64,000 nucleotides of DNA from Bog-159 sp963707465 (GTDB lineage Bacteria; Acidobacteriota; Terriglobia; Bryobacterales; Bryobacteraceae). The stretch covers positions 1,798,001 to 1,862,000 of the forward strand of contig CAVPQK010000015.1 of the NCBI GenBank assembly GCA_963707465.1. Direction: 5' to 3'. The notes beneath the pieces were generated by a model, which had not been told where the DNA came from, ran no database searches, and saw only the letters and a program-made list of their open reading frames with translations. A program made the translations under genes and the position numbers. Numbering within the stretch: position 1 is the first letter of the stretch; every line of letters begins with the position of its first letter. Below are positions 55,208-64,000 of the stretch, one piece after another.

Positions 55208-55938
55208 TCCCACTGCTGCTGTGGCCGGCCGCCGCCCGGTGCCAGTTGGTGGAGGATTTCAGTCCGCCCAAGGCCAACTGCTGCCTGGCGGGCTTCGCGC
55301 ACAGTCTCGCCGACCAGCTTCAAGACTGGAATCAACTCGGCCGCTATCATCAGGACAACGCGCGGCTGAAGGCGCTGCCCGCGGAGCCGCGCCGCGTAGT
55401 GTTCCTGGGCGACTCCATCACCGACGGTTGGCGGCTGGCGCAATCCTTCCCCGAAAAACCGTATGTCAATCGCGGCATCGGCGGCCAGACGACGCCGCAG
55501 ATGCTGGTGCGAATGTTTCCAGACGTGATCGACCTGAAGCCCGCCGCGCTCATCATCCTTGCGGGCACCAACGATATCTCGCACAACACCGGCCCCGAGA
55601 CGATCACGATGATCGAGGAAAACTTCCAGGCGATGACGGAACTGGCCCAGACCCACGGCATCAAGGTAATTCTCTGTTCGGTGATGCCGGTCAGCGATTA
55701 CACGAAGAATAAGCAGACGGTTTCACGTCCGCCGGCGGATATTCTGAAGCTCAACGCGTGGCTCCGGGATTATTCCGCCAAGGCCCACGCGCTGTTCGCC
55801 GATTACTACGCCGCTACCGTCGACGATAAGGGCATGTTACGCGAGGGTTACTCGGATGACGGGTTGCATCCTAACTTGAAAGGATATGAGTTACTGGCGC
55901 CCGTGGCCGAGTCGGCCATCCGGAAGGCACTGCAGTAA
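55180..55938 (+). CDS. Exported SGNH/GDSL-family esterase
   Basis: 252 residues. Signal peptide (TFLIPLLLWPAAARCQ), then block I VVFLGDSITDGW (nucleophile Ser), block II NRGIGGQTT, block III ILAGTNDI and block V DGLHPNLKGYE (Asp/His), the complete SGNH set. Such enzymes deacylate sugars or lipids outside the membrane. AAGGAGA lies just before the ATG, inside the MFS gene. The last 48 nt overlap the convergent DUF309 gene. Confidence 0.9.
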   Translation: MPRNVRTFLIPLLLWPAAARCQLVEDFSPPKANCCLAGFAHSLADQLQDWNQLGRYHQDNARLKALPAEPRRVVFLGDSITDGWRLAQSFPEKPYVNRGIGGQTTPQMLVRMFPDVIDLKPAALIILAGTNDISHNTGPETITMIEENFQAMTELAQTHGIKVILCSVMPVSDYTKNKQTVSRPPADILKLNAWLRDYSAKAHALFADYYAATVDDKGMLREGYSDDGLHPNLKGYELLAPVAESAIRKALQ

Positions 55939-56301
55939 CATGCGCGGCGGATCCGGCTTTTCGCCTGCCTGGATACATCGCAAGCACGCCTGGCCTTCCG
56001 CGTTCAGCGTGGCGGTATCCAGGCCTTCGTACAACGGCAGATAACCTTCGAGCTTGCGCAGAGCTTTGCACAACTGCCGCTGGGCGCCCAACGGGTTGCT
56101 CCGCTGCTGATGATAGAACGCCACGGCAAAGTGGATCAGAGCTTGCAAATACAGCCGGTGTGGGCCGCGGATGGGCGTCCACAATTCTTCTAGCACTTCG
56201 TGACACTCGAAGAACTCGCCCGCGCCATAAAGCCCGATGCCGCGCAGGTATAGCGGCTCGCGCGTGAGCGTTGCTACCGAGTCTGCTGGGCTTTGTACCA
56301 T
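55891..56301 (-). CDS. DUF309 family protein
   Basis: 136 residues. The family signature is GAGEFFECHEVLEELW with the His-Glu pair, then HRLYLQALIHFAVAFYHQQRSNPLGAQRQLCKALRKLEGY, an all-helical bundle. Function is unknown; the conserved His/Glu suggests metal binding or hydrolysis. The start lies 28 nt inside the epimerase gene upstream, so it is the last gene of that operon. Confidence 0.88.
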   Translation of the reverse strand: MVQSPADSVATLTREPLYLRGIGLYGAGEFFECHEVLEELWTPIRGPHRLYLQALIHFAVAFYHQQRSNPLGAQRQLCKALRKLEGYLPLYEGLDTATLNAEGQACLRCIQAGEKPDPPRMLLQCLPDGRLGHGRQ

Positions 56302-57218
56302 GCCAGGGTGAGCCGCAATCCCTCTTCAAACGAGAACCGCGGTGCGTGACCGAGATCCGCTGCCGCGGATGTGGTATCCGCCTGCGAGTCGTGCACGTCG
56401 CCTGCGCGCGGCGGGCCGTAATTCGCCGGAATGGCGACGCCTTCGATCTGCTGCACCGTGCGCCACGCCTCGTTCAGCGTGATGCGCCCGCCATTGCCGC
56501 CGTTGTACACTTTCCCGGAGACACCCGGCGCGCGGGCGGCCTTCAGATTGAGATCCACCACGTCATCCACATAGGTAAAATCGCGAGACTGCTCGCCGTC
56601 GCCAAATATGGTTGGGGAATGCCCCTCTACCACGGCCTTGATGAATAACGACAGCACGCCGGAATACTGGCTGGTGGGATCCTGGCGCGGGCCGAAGACA
56701 TTGAAGTAGCGCAGTGACACGGTCTCGATGCCAAATGTGGAGGCGAAGATCTGGGCGTAGTATTCGCCGACGAGCTTCTGCAGCGCGTAGGGCGACTTAG
56801 GCCGCGGCGTCATAGTCTCCACCTTCGGCAGCACTTCGGTGTCGCCATATGCAGAGGAAGACGCCGCATAGACCACGCGCCGGACGCCGCCCGCCGCCGC
56901 GGCGCGCAAGACGTTGAACGTGCCATCGATGTTGATTTCGTGCGATGGGACGGGGTCGTTGATGGAGCGGGGAACCGACGGGATGGCGGCTTCGTGAAAG
57001 ACCACGGCGGCGCCGCGCAGAATCGGGGCGATCTCTTCATAGTGCCGAATGTCGGCGCGTTGTAAGTCGATCGCTGAACGGACTTCGTCGAGGTTCTCGT
57101 CGTGGCCAGTGAGAAAGTTATCCAGCACCACGACCTGGCTCGCGCCTTCCCGCAAAAGACCGCGCACAATGGCGGAGCCGATAAACCCCGCGCCTCCTGT
57201 GACAACGTATTTACTCAT
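56274..57218 (-). CDS. NAD-dependent nucleotide-sugar epimerase/dehydratase
   Basis: 314 residues of the extended SDR type: VTGGAGFIGSAIVRGL (NAD binding), VFHEAAIPSVPRS, SSSAYG and the catalytic YALQK pair, then LRYFNVFGPRQDP and GDGEQSRDFTYVDDVV. The sequence most resembles UDP-glucose/galactose-type 4-epimerases, which make sugars for surface polysaccharide. Its ATG overlaps the stop of the upstream TIM-barrel gene (ATGA). Confidence 0.92.
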   Translation of the reverse strand: MSKYVVTGGAGFIGSAIVRGLLREGASQVVVLDNFLTGHDENLDEVRSAIDLQRADIRHYEEIAPILRGAAVVFHEAAIPSVPRSINDPVPSHEINIDGTFNVLRAAAAGGVRRVVYAASSSAYGDTEVLPKVETMTPRPKSPYALQKLVGEYYAQIFASTFGIETVSLRYFNVFGPRQDPTSQYSGVLSLFIKAVVEGHSPTIFGDGEQSRDFTYVDDVVDLNLKAARAPGVSGKVYNGGNGGRITLNEAWRTVQQIEGVAIPANYGPPRAGDVHDSQADTTSAAADLGHAPRFSFEEGLRLTLAWYKAQQTR

Positions 57219-58033
57219 TGGGTTTCCAGATAGCGCAACGACTCGCGCGCGATATTTTTGCCGCCCGCCGTGAAATCAAAAGCTTCGAGTGAGATCCAGC
57301 CGCCATACTCGCGGCGGCGCAACACATCGAAGAGCGACTTGAAATCGTAGGAACCGGTTCCAGGATGGCGGCCATCGAGCTCGTTCACGTGGATATGGCG
57401 GATCAGATCGTAGTGGCGTTCGACCAGCGCGGCGTGCGGCTCGGTCTCGTCGACGGCATTGTGACAGTCGAACATGGTGCGCACCGCGGGGTGATCGATC
57501 TCGCGCACCAGCGCGGCGGCTTCGTCGAGCGAAGTGACCACATCGCACTGGCCGATCGGGAGCGCTTCCATCAGTATGGTGACGCCACGTTCACCCGCTT
57601 GATCCGCGACGGCGGCCAGACCTTCGACGAAGTGGCGGGTAGCATCCGCACGGCCCAACCCGCCAGTGGCGCCGCGCTGCTTGGGTGAGCCGAAGACCAT
57701 CAGCCCATTCGGCCCGAGGTCGGCGCAGAGATCGATGAGATGGCGGATGTGCTGCCAGCTCCGGCAGCGGAGATCGGCATAGGGTGTGGTAACGTGCAGG
57801 CCCTTGGGACTGACCATGAGCCAGTGAAGGCCGACGAACTGCAAACCCTCAGAGACCATGATGTCGCGGCATTCGCGCCGATGCGCGGGCGACAGCGTGG
57901 CCGGATCTTCGGCCAGGGTGAACGGGGCGATCTCGACGCCGGTATAGCCGGCTTCACGGATAGCCCGGCACGCGTCGGCGAAGGCGAAATTTTCGAAGAC
58001 TTCGTTGCAGATGGCGTGGCGGAGGCGCGGCAT
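57215..58033 (-). CDS. Sugar phosphate isomerase/epimerase (xylose-isomerase-like TIM barrel)
   Basis: 272 residues. The metal-site strands of AP-endonuclease-2/xylose-isomerase-like barrels are visible: ILMEALPIGQCD (Glu), MFDCHNA (Asp, His), HIHVNELDGR (His) and ISLEAFDF (Glu). Such enzymes isomerise or epimerise small sugars with a divalent cation. No signal peptide. It is first in an operon with the epimerase and DUF309 genes. The exact substrate cannot be told. Confidence 0.88.
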   Translation of the reverse strand: MPRLRHAICNEVFENFAFADACRAIREAGYTGVEIAPFTLAEDPATLSPAHRRECRDIMVSEGLQFVGLHWLMVSPKGLHVTTPYADLRCRSWQHIRHLIDLCADLGPNGLMVFGSPKQRGATGGLGRADATRHFVEGLAAVADQAGERGVTILMEALPIGQCDVVTSLDEAAALVREIDHPAVRTMFDCHNAVDETEPHAALVERHYDLIRHIHVNELDGRHPGTGSYDFKSLFDVLRRREYGGWISLEAFDFTAGGKNIARESLRYLETQ

Positions 58034-58082
58034 CAGCTTCTATTGTACCGGGTGACCGTCATGTCCCTGGGCTGGCCAGGAG

Positions 58083-58298
58083 CTAAAGCGCCCCCAGGAA
58101 TGATTCCAGAGCGACATCCGCCTGGCGCAAGATACTCTGCAGCGTGCCAGGAGCTAAGGCACCGTGCATGGGAACCGTTACCCGGCGGTCGCCGCGGGCC
58201 AAACGCGCGTGCGAACCGACTTGCCGGGTGACCGTGAAGCCGAGCCGCTGCAAGGCCCGGCTGGCGGCATCGCCGGACACATCCCGCGGCAGCTTCAT
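58083..58298 (-). CDS. hicA: HicA-family toxin, second HicAB pair
   Basis: 71 residues: ASRALQRLGFTVTRQVGSHARLARGDRRVTVPMHGALAPGTLQSILRQADV. The His of GSHARL is the catalytic residue of HicA mRNA interferases. It is intact and overlaps the upstream antitoxin by 4 nt (ATGA). It is not closely similar to the pair at 20.9-21.3 kb, so it is not a recent duplicate. Confidence 0.85.
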   Translation of the reverse strand: MKLPRDVSGDAASRALQRLGFTVTRQVGSHARLARGDRRVTVPMHGALAPGTLQSILRQADVALESFLGAL

Positions 58299-58519
58299 GC
58301 CTGGATCAACACCGGGTCGTTAACAAAATGGAGCCGGATGCGGTGTGGAGCGTGGCCCTCGTCAAAATGAGTCCCGACTGCCTCGCTGACCTGCTGCTGC
58401 AAATCCTGAAGATCCCGCCCCTGCGTGGTGATGCCGCCCGAGCTGTCCGGCGCATCCCACGAGGCCACGAGCCAGCCAGAGTCCCCGTCGTTGACGACCT
58501 GGAACGTGATTTCATCCAT
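58295..58519 (-). CDS. hicB: HicB-like antitoxin, second pair
   Basis: 74 residues from the ATG at 58519: ITFQVVNDGDSGWLVASWDAPDSSGGITTQGRDLQDLQQQVSEAVGTHF. This is a short HicB-type fold with strand, strand, and the helix of the DLQDLQQQV segment. It precedes and overlaps the HicA gene. A frame beginning at 58555 adds 12 residues before the fold. Confidence 0.8.
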   Translation of the reverse strand: MDEITFQVVNDGDSGWLVASWDAPDSSGGITTQGRDLQDLQQQVSEAVGTHFDEGHAPHRIRLHFVNDPVLIQA

Positions 58520-58570
58520 CAAGTCCACAATAGCGAGTGAGTTGCCCAGAGTCAATCGACTGGCGGCGCG

Positions 58571-59550
<980 letters not shown>

Positions 59551-59554
<4 letters not shown>

Positions 59555-60324
59555 ATAACGCGCGCCTCGAACTTCAGCTTCTCGACCAGTTTCGCCGCGG
59601 CTTCCTTGGGCGGCCCGTCGAACAGTTGGGTTTGCTTGGAGCGGCCGGGCAGATACACGCGGCTCAGTTGGATGGAAGGGGCGGCGGACCCGGCGCCCAA
59701 ACTGGCGGCGGTCACGTTTCGGATCTCCTTGTTTTTGGCTTTCTTGATGCCCATGAGGGTTGCGTAGCGCAGCTTGTTGATACCGGATTGAATGGTGAGC
59801 AGCGCGGGCAAGGGCATCTCGACATGCTGGAACCAGCCATCCTCCAACTCGCGCTTCACGCGAATCGCGCCATCCTGCTTTTCCACCTGCATGATGATGG
59901 TGGCATGCGGCAGGCCCAACAGTTCGGCCAGGATCACGCCGGTCTGGCCGTAACCCAGGTCGTCGGATTGCAGACCGGTGAGGACCAGGTCGGGATTTTC
60001 CGGCTTGAGCGCCGCGGCCAGCAGACGCGCGGCCCCCAGCGGGTCGAAGGCACCGAGGTCCTCTTCTTCGATGTGGATGGCGCGGTCGGCGCCCTTGGCG
60101 AGGGCTTCCCGAATGGTTTGCGCGGCGCGCGCGGGTCCGGCGCACAGCACCACCACTTCGCCCCCGTGTTTCTCTTTCAGTTGCAGGCCTTCTTCCAAGG
60201 CATAAGCATCGGGCTCATTGATCTCGTAGCTGAGATCGGCGTCCTGAATCCAGGCGCCCGATGACGCGACACGCAGTTGCGAGTCGCGGGCCGGGACTTG
60301 CTTGATGCAAACGATGATTTTCAT
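59551..60324 (-). CDS. etfB: Electron transfer flavoprotein beta subunit
   Basis: 257 residues: MKIIVCIKQVPARDSQLRV, INEPDAYALEEGLQLKE, LVLTGLQSDDLGYGQTGVILAELLGLPHAT and LPALLTIQSGINKLRYATLMGIKKAKNKE, the EtfB signature region. It holds AMP and forms the structural partner of EtfA. It starts 6 nt after fabF, so acp, fabF and etfBA may form one lipid-metabolism operon. Confidence 0.96.
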
Positions 60325-60330
60325 GACCGC

Positions 60331-61572
60331 CTATTCGGAGTAACGCTTGAAAATGAGAGCACCGTTGGTTCCTCCAAAGCCGAAGGAGTTGGACAGGGCG
60401 TAGTCGATCCGCATGGCGCGGGCGTGGTTGGGCACGTAGTCCAGATCGCACTCGGGATCGGGAGTTTCGTAGTTGATGGTGGGCGGGGCCACCTGATCGC
60501 GGATGGCCAGGACGGTGATGCCGGCCTCCAGGCCTCCCGCGCCGCCCAGCAAATGTCCGGTCATGGACTTGGTGGAACTGACCGCCACTCTGTAGGCGTG
60601 CTCCCCGAAGCAGCGCTTGATGGCGGCCGTTTCGGCGCGGTCGCCGACATCGGTGGAGGTGCCGTGCGCGTTGATGTAGTCGATCTGCTCCGGCTTCAGG
60701 CCGGCATCGCGCAGCGCGTTCCGCATCACGCGAAATGCGCCATCGCCATCGGGGGGCGGCGCGGTAACGTGAAAGGCGTCGGCGCTCATGCCGTATCCTA
60801 TGGTTTCGGCCAGAATGCGGGCGCCGCGCTGGCGGGCGTGTTCGAGTTCTTCCAGCACCAGGATACCGGAGCCTTCGCCGACGACGAAACCGTCGCGGTT
60901 GAGATCCCACGGCCGCGAGGCGCGCTGCGGTTCGTCATTGCGTGTCGATAATGCCCGCATGGCAGCGAACCCGCCGATGCCCATGGGCGTGATGCAGGCT
61001 TCCGTACCGCCGCAGATCATGACATCGGCGTCGCCACGCTGGATCAGCCGGAACGAATCGCCGATGGAATGCGCGCTGGTGGTGCAGGCCGTCGCGGTGG
61101 CCGAATTCGGGCCTTTCGCCCCGTTGCGGATGGAGACGTAGCCGGAAGCCAGGTTCACGATAGTCGCCGGAATGAAAAACGGAGAAATGCGGCGGGGGCC
61201 ATGCTCCAGCAGAGTCTGGTGTTCGCGCTCGATCACTTCAAATCCCCCGATGCCGCTGCCGATGTAGACGCCCACCATCTCGGCCTCATCGGGGTGTACG
61301 CGCAGGCCCGCGCAACTGGTGGCGCAATCCGCCGCCGCGATGGCGAACTGGATGAACCGCCCCATCTTCTTGATTTCTTTTTTTTCGATGTAGCTGGCTG
61401 GATCGAATCCTTGGATTTCGCCGGCGATCCGGCAGGAGAAGAGGCTGGCGTCGAAGGCCGTGATAGGGCCGATGCCGCTCTTGCCCGCCAGTACACCTTG
61501 CCAGGTTGCTTCGGTCCCGATGCCTACCGAGGACAGCAAGCCCACACCGGTTACCACCACTCTGCGTGACAC
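60331..61572 (-). CDS. fabF: Beta-ketoacyl-ACP synthase II
   Basis: 413 residues, GTG start with AGGAG 7 nt upstream. The catalytic triad is C163 in ATACTTSAHS, H303 in NAHGTST and H340 in KSMTGHLLG. SFGFGGTNGAL ends the thiolase fold. It extends acyl-ACP with malonyl-ACP in fatty-acid synthesis. acpP lies 30 nt upstream, the usual acpP-fabF arrangement. Confidence 0.97.
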   Translation of the reverse strand: MSRRVVVTGVGLLSSVGIGTEATWQGVLAGKSGIGPITAFDASLFSCRIAGEIQGFDPASYIEKKEIKKMGRFIQFAIAAADCATSCAGLRVHPDEAEMVGVYIGSGIGGFEVIEREHQTLLEHGPRRISPFFIPATIVNLASGYVSIRNGAKGPNSATATACTTSAHSIGDSFRLIQRGDADVMICGGTEACITPMGIGGFAAMRALSTRNDEPQRASRPWDLNRDGFVVGEGSGILVLEELEHARQRGARILAETIGYGMSADAFHVTAPPPDGDGAFRVMRNALRDAGLKPEQIDYINAHGTSTDVGDRAETAAIKRCFGEHAYRVAVSSTKSMTGHLLGGAGGLEAGITVLAIRDQVAPPTINYETPDPECDLDYVPNHARAMRIDYALSNSFGFGGTNGALIFKRYSE

Positions 61573-61602
61573 GCAAATACTCCTGGGAAAAACGCCTCGC
61601 CG

Positions 61603-61845
61603 CTACTTCTTGGCCGACTTGTTTTCGATGTAAGAAACAGCGTCTTTGACGGTGGCTATCTTTTCGGCGTCCTCGTCGGGAATTTCCAATTCAAAGGCTT
61701 CTTCGAAAGCCATAACCAGTTCCACGATGTCGAGCGAATCGGCGCCCAGGTCGTCCACGAACGACGCGTTGTCCTCCACCTGGGCTTCGTCCACGCCCAG
61801 TTGCTCGACGATAATCTGCTTCACCCTCTCGGCGATTGATGCCAT
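61603..61845 (-). CDS. acpP: Acyl carrier protein
   Basis: 80 residues, acidic. Phosphopantetheine attaches at S37 in DDLGADSLDIVELVM. A strong AGGAGG stands 5 nt before the ATG at 61845; an in-frame upstream extension to 61896 is not needed. It carries growing acyl chains for FabF and the other fatty-acid enzymes. Confidence 0.97.
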   Translation of the reverse strand: MASIAERVKQIIVEQLGVDEAQVEDNASFVDDLGADSLDIVELVMAFEEAFELEIPDEDAEKIATVKDAVSYIENKSAKK

Positions 61846-61926
61846 ACTTCCTCCTGGACTAATCGAAACTCCTGATTCTAGCCGCCTTCGTTCCAATCCG
61901 CAACCTGGAAAACCCCGCGGGACAAA

Positions 61927-63282
61927 TCAACTGCTGTTAGATACTGTAGCATCTAGGCGGCCCTGAGCGAGGCGCACCCGGATGGTGGAGGCGGGCGGCG
62001 CGGCGGCACTGGATTTGAGGATGGCGCCGGATGGGTTGGTGACAATGGCATAGCCGCGATCCAGGATCAGGAGGGGGCTAAGCTGCGAGAGCTTGGCGGA
62101 GAGCCGTTCCAGCGCGCCGCGGCGGCTGGCGAGTTTCGAGCGCAGGGCCTGGGCGGCGGCGGCGTGGGCCTGGTCGAGCCGGCGGCGGTCGGCGGCGAAT
62201 CGCGGGCGCAAGTCGAAATAACGGAGACGGGCGGCCAGCGAGCGTTGCGTGCGGGCGTGCCGCTCCAGCCGAATGCGCAGGAGGTCGCGCAGGCGGAATT
62301 CGAGTTCGTCCACGCGTTGAGATTGGCGGCCCAGGGCGCGATGCAGAAGTCCCAACGGCCGGTCAATCGCTTGCTGCTGCCATCGGCGCGCGAGCGCGGC
62401 CAACTGGTAGCGTACGGCGTGCACCAGCTTTTGCTCGCGGCCGGCGATGCGGTCCAGCAGTTCCTGGCGCGTGCAGACGATCATCTCGGCGGCTGCGGAG
62501 GGCGTGGGAGCGCGCAGGTCGGCGACGAAATCCGCAATGGTCACGTCGGTTTCATGGCCCACCGCGGAAACCACCGGCACCGCGCAGCGCGCGATGGCGC
62601 GGGCCACGGCTTCCTCGTTGAAGGTCCACAGGTCTTCGAGCGACCCGCCGCCGCGGGCCACGATCACCAGTTCGGCCCAGGGATTGCGGCTGAAGTAATC
62701 GATTCCGCGGCAGATTTCTTCCAGCGCGCCTTCTCCCTGCACCAAGGCCGGGAAAATCCGGATGTGGAGACCGGGGAAGCGGCGGGCCAGGATCTGCACC
62801 ATATCGGAGACGACGGCGCCGCGCGGCGAAGTCACGATGCCGATGCGTTGGGGGTAGCGCGGCAGCGGACGCTTACGGGCGGGCTCGAAGAGGCCCTCTT
62901 CCGCCAGCTTTTTCTTGAGCTGTTCGAAGGCGAGCTGCAGCGCGCCGTGGCCCAGGGGCTCCAGCAGTTCGACGATGATCTGGTATTCGCCGCGCGCCTC
63001 GAAGACATCGATGCGGCCGCGCGCGAGCACGGCCAGACCGTCCTGGGGCTTGAACTTCCAATAGCGGTGCGCGGACCGGAAGGCTACGGCGCGCACCTGC
63101 GCCTCGCGCTCCTTCAAGGTGAAGTAGTAGTGGCCGCTGGTGGCCAGCTTGACGCCGGATATTTCGCCCGAGACCCAAACGTCGGGGAAGTCCCGCTCAA
63201 GGGTAGCGCGGATGGCGGAATTCAGCTCGCTGACGGAGTAGACGCGGCGGGCGGGGGCGAAGTCGAAGGCGAACTGGTCCAC
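61927..63282 (-). CDS. xseA: Exodeoxyribonuclease VII large subunit
   Basis: 451 residues, GTG start with an in-frame stop just upstream, so no longer form is possible. The N-terminal OB fold (YSVSELNSAIRATLERDFPDVWVSGEISG) is followed by the catalytic core (RIGIVTSPRGAVVSDMVQIL, ARGGGSLEDLWTFNEE, SAVGHETDVTIADFVADLRAPTPSAAAE) and a coiled-coil stretch (280-410). It degrades single-stranded DNA from both ends with XseB, which is not in the window. Its first ~20 codons are copied at 63681-63750. Confidence 0.96.
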   Translation of the reverse strand: MDQFAFDFAPARRVYSVSELNSAIRATLERDFPDVWVSGEISGVKLATSGHYYFTLKEREAQVRAVAFRSAHRYWKFKPQDGLAVLARGRIDVFEARGEYQIIVELLEPLGHGALQLAFEQLKKKLAEEGLFEPARKRPLPRYPQRIGIVTSPRGAVVSDMVQILARRFPGLHIRIFPALVQGEGALEEICRGIDYFSRNPWAELVIVARGGGSLEDLWTFNEEAVARAIARCAVPVVSAVGHETDVTIADFVADLRAPTPSAAAEMIVCTRQELLDRIAGREQKLVHAVRYQLAALARRWQQQAIDRPLGLLHRALGRQSQRVDELEFRLRDLLRIRLERHARTQRSLAARLRYFDLRPRFAADRRRLDQAHAAAAQALRSKLASRRGALERLSAKLSQLSPLLILDRGYAIVTNPSGAILKSSAAAPPASTIRVRLAQGRLDATVSNSS

Positions 63283-63293
63283 TATTTGATGTT
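63224..63293. repeat. Direct repeat, original unit (xseA 5' end)
   Basis: 70 bp covering the first ~20 codons of xseA and 11 bases before its start. It matches 63681-63750 in the same orientation at 65 of 70 positions, by my reading. Confidence 0.85.
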
Positions 63294-63384
63294 AGCGCGA
63301 GGCTTGCCGTCAAGCTCCGCCGGCGCGCTGGGTTAAGTGCTATGGGTAAGCATTGCCGGAAGCCTGAATGGTAGCATTAAGGGC

Positions 63385-63690
63385 ATGACGGCCACGGTCG
63401 TTCAGGGAGGGCTGCTGATCCTCCCTTTCCTTCTTGGGATTGGCTGCTGCGCGTGTTTTTGCGGCGGCTCGATCGATCGCTTTGGCGACCTGTTGTTTGT
63501 GTGGTTCATGTCTGTACTGGGGTCTATCGTGATCGGCGGATGGAAGCGCGGCAAGTGGTCGTTACTGAGTGCGCCTATTGCACTTTTTCCGTTGGGATAC
63601 CTTGTAGTTGCGTGCACCCGCGGGGCACGCCTGATTTCGGCGCCGCGGGTGTCTCGATGGCCGCGCGGATTGAGGAGCTTAGCTAGCTGA
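63385..63690 (+). CDS. Small membrane protein, unknown
   Basis: 101 residues from the ATG at 63385; a frame reaching to 63337 is possible. Two or three membrane spans are visible: VVQGGLLILPFLLGIGCCACFCGG, FGDLLFVWFMSVLGSIVIGGW and LLSAPIALFPLGYLVVACT. The cluster C-C-A-C-F-C is notable. Nothing identifies a family. Its last codons run into the second copy of the 70-bp repeat, so the 3' end may be shaped by the duplication. Confidence 0.5.
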   Translation: MTATVVQGGLLILPFLLGIGCCACFCGGSIDRFGDLLFVWFMSVLGSIVIGGWKRGKWSLLSAPIALFPLGYLVVACTRGARLISAPRVSRWPRGLRSLAS

Positions 63691-63750
63691 CTGAGTAGAC
63701 GCTGCGGGCGGGGGCGAAGTCGAAGGCGAACTGGTCCACTATTCGAAGTT
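63681..63750. repeat. Direct repeat, second copy of xseA 5' end
   Basis: Matches 63224-63293 with five mismatches. It has no xseA coding context: the start codon region is kept but no long frame follows. It marks a duplication or insertion event around the small membrane protein gene. Confidence 0.85.
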
Positions 63751-63804
63751 CACGCCAGCGCCGACCCTGGACATGGCGGGGAGGCTATGGCTTCGCCGCA
63801 AGGA

Positions 63805-64000
63805 TTAGACCTCGGGTTTATCGAAGGAAGCAAGCGCGTGCAGCACGGCAGCCTTGAGCGGCGGCAGATCGTCCGTTACCGCACTCCAGATCGTATCCAA
63901 ATCGATGCGTTCATAAGCATGGCGAAGCTGGTTTCCGATCCCCCGGATATCCCGCTATGGCAGATTTGGAATGCGCCTTTCCGCTTCGTCCCCGAGCCGG
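63805..64000 (-). pseudogene. HepT-like (DUF86) ribonuclease toxin, interrupted, partial
   Basis: Reading left from 64000, the frame gives RLGDEAERRIPNLP, then a TAG at 63957-63955, then RDIRGIGNQLRHAYERIDLDTIWSAVTDDLPPL and a normal stop at 63805. HepT/DUF86 proteins have PxxPWxxIxxxRNxLxHxY here, so the TAG stands where Trp (TGG) is expected: a one-base nonsense change. The RNase motif H-x-Y (RHAY) lies after the stop. The 5' end and any MNT-type antitoxin are outside the window. Confidence 0.65.

Overview
The window looks like chromosome of an Acidobacteriota bacterium close to the Bryobacterales / Candidatus Solibacter group. Four things point there: two proteins end in the 'Solibacter' C-terminal domain (32.4-37.8 kb), there is an acidobacterial-type orphan MacB-like permease (37.8-40.3 kb), an Oar-like TonB-dependent receptor lies at 0.3-3.8 kb, and 'GloVer' propeller proteins occur twice. 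The DNA is GC-rich with strong C/G third-position bias. No tRNA, rRNA, transposase, integrase or CRISPR array was seen.

Layout. 0-10.4 kb (minus strand): an unusual nucleoside hydrolase-like gene cut by the window edge, a large outer-membrane receptor, a GloVer/IPT protein and two tandem paralogous secreted beta-propellers with a Cys-rich insertion. 10.5-14.7 kb: a HigBA-type toxin-antitoxin pair with a shortened toxin, a LolC/E permease, lysS and a family 2 glycosyltransferase. 14.7-19.1 kb: an accessory island with a large N6-adenine DNA methyltransferase followed 3 nt later by a PD-(D/E)XK nuclease-like gene. 19.1-24.9 kb (plus): aroC, def, hicBA, fmt, argJ, a Tat-exported small protein and tag. 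24.9-27.8 kb: a DUF4062-STAND NTPase-TPR protein, a likely immune or signalling ATPase. 27.8-32.3 kb (minus): an M24 peptidase, a CHASE2 histidine kinase and a sigma54-type response regulator in one tight operon. 32.4-37.8 kb (plus): two secreted propeller proteins. 37.8-44.5 kb (minus): a bacterial microcompartment shell protein, an acylating-type aldehyde dehydrogenase with an odd C-terminal extension, a hypothetical protein, recJ and the orphan permease, closely packed or overlapping. 44.6-51.0 kb: zinc-finger-like, patatin and beta-lactamase-fold proteins, then nusB-ribH-enoyl-CoA hydratase. 51.1-58.5 kb: lepA (two frameshifts), a DUF433/DUF5615 pair, MmcQ, an MFS exporter, SGNH hydrolase, sugar isomerase/epimerase genes and a HicAB pair. 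58.6-63.3 kb (minus): acpP, fabF, etfB, etfA and xseA. 63.3-64.0 kb: a 70-bp copy of the xseA 5' end, a small membrane protein and the end of a HepT-like gene with an in-frame stop.

Most promising for novelty are the methyltransferase/nuclease pair, the DUF4062-STAND protein coupled to tag, and the minimal microcompartment locus. Four reading-frame breaks lie between 35 and 53 kb, two of them in the near-universal gene lepA. Some of these breaks may therefore be sequence errors rather than biology.
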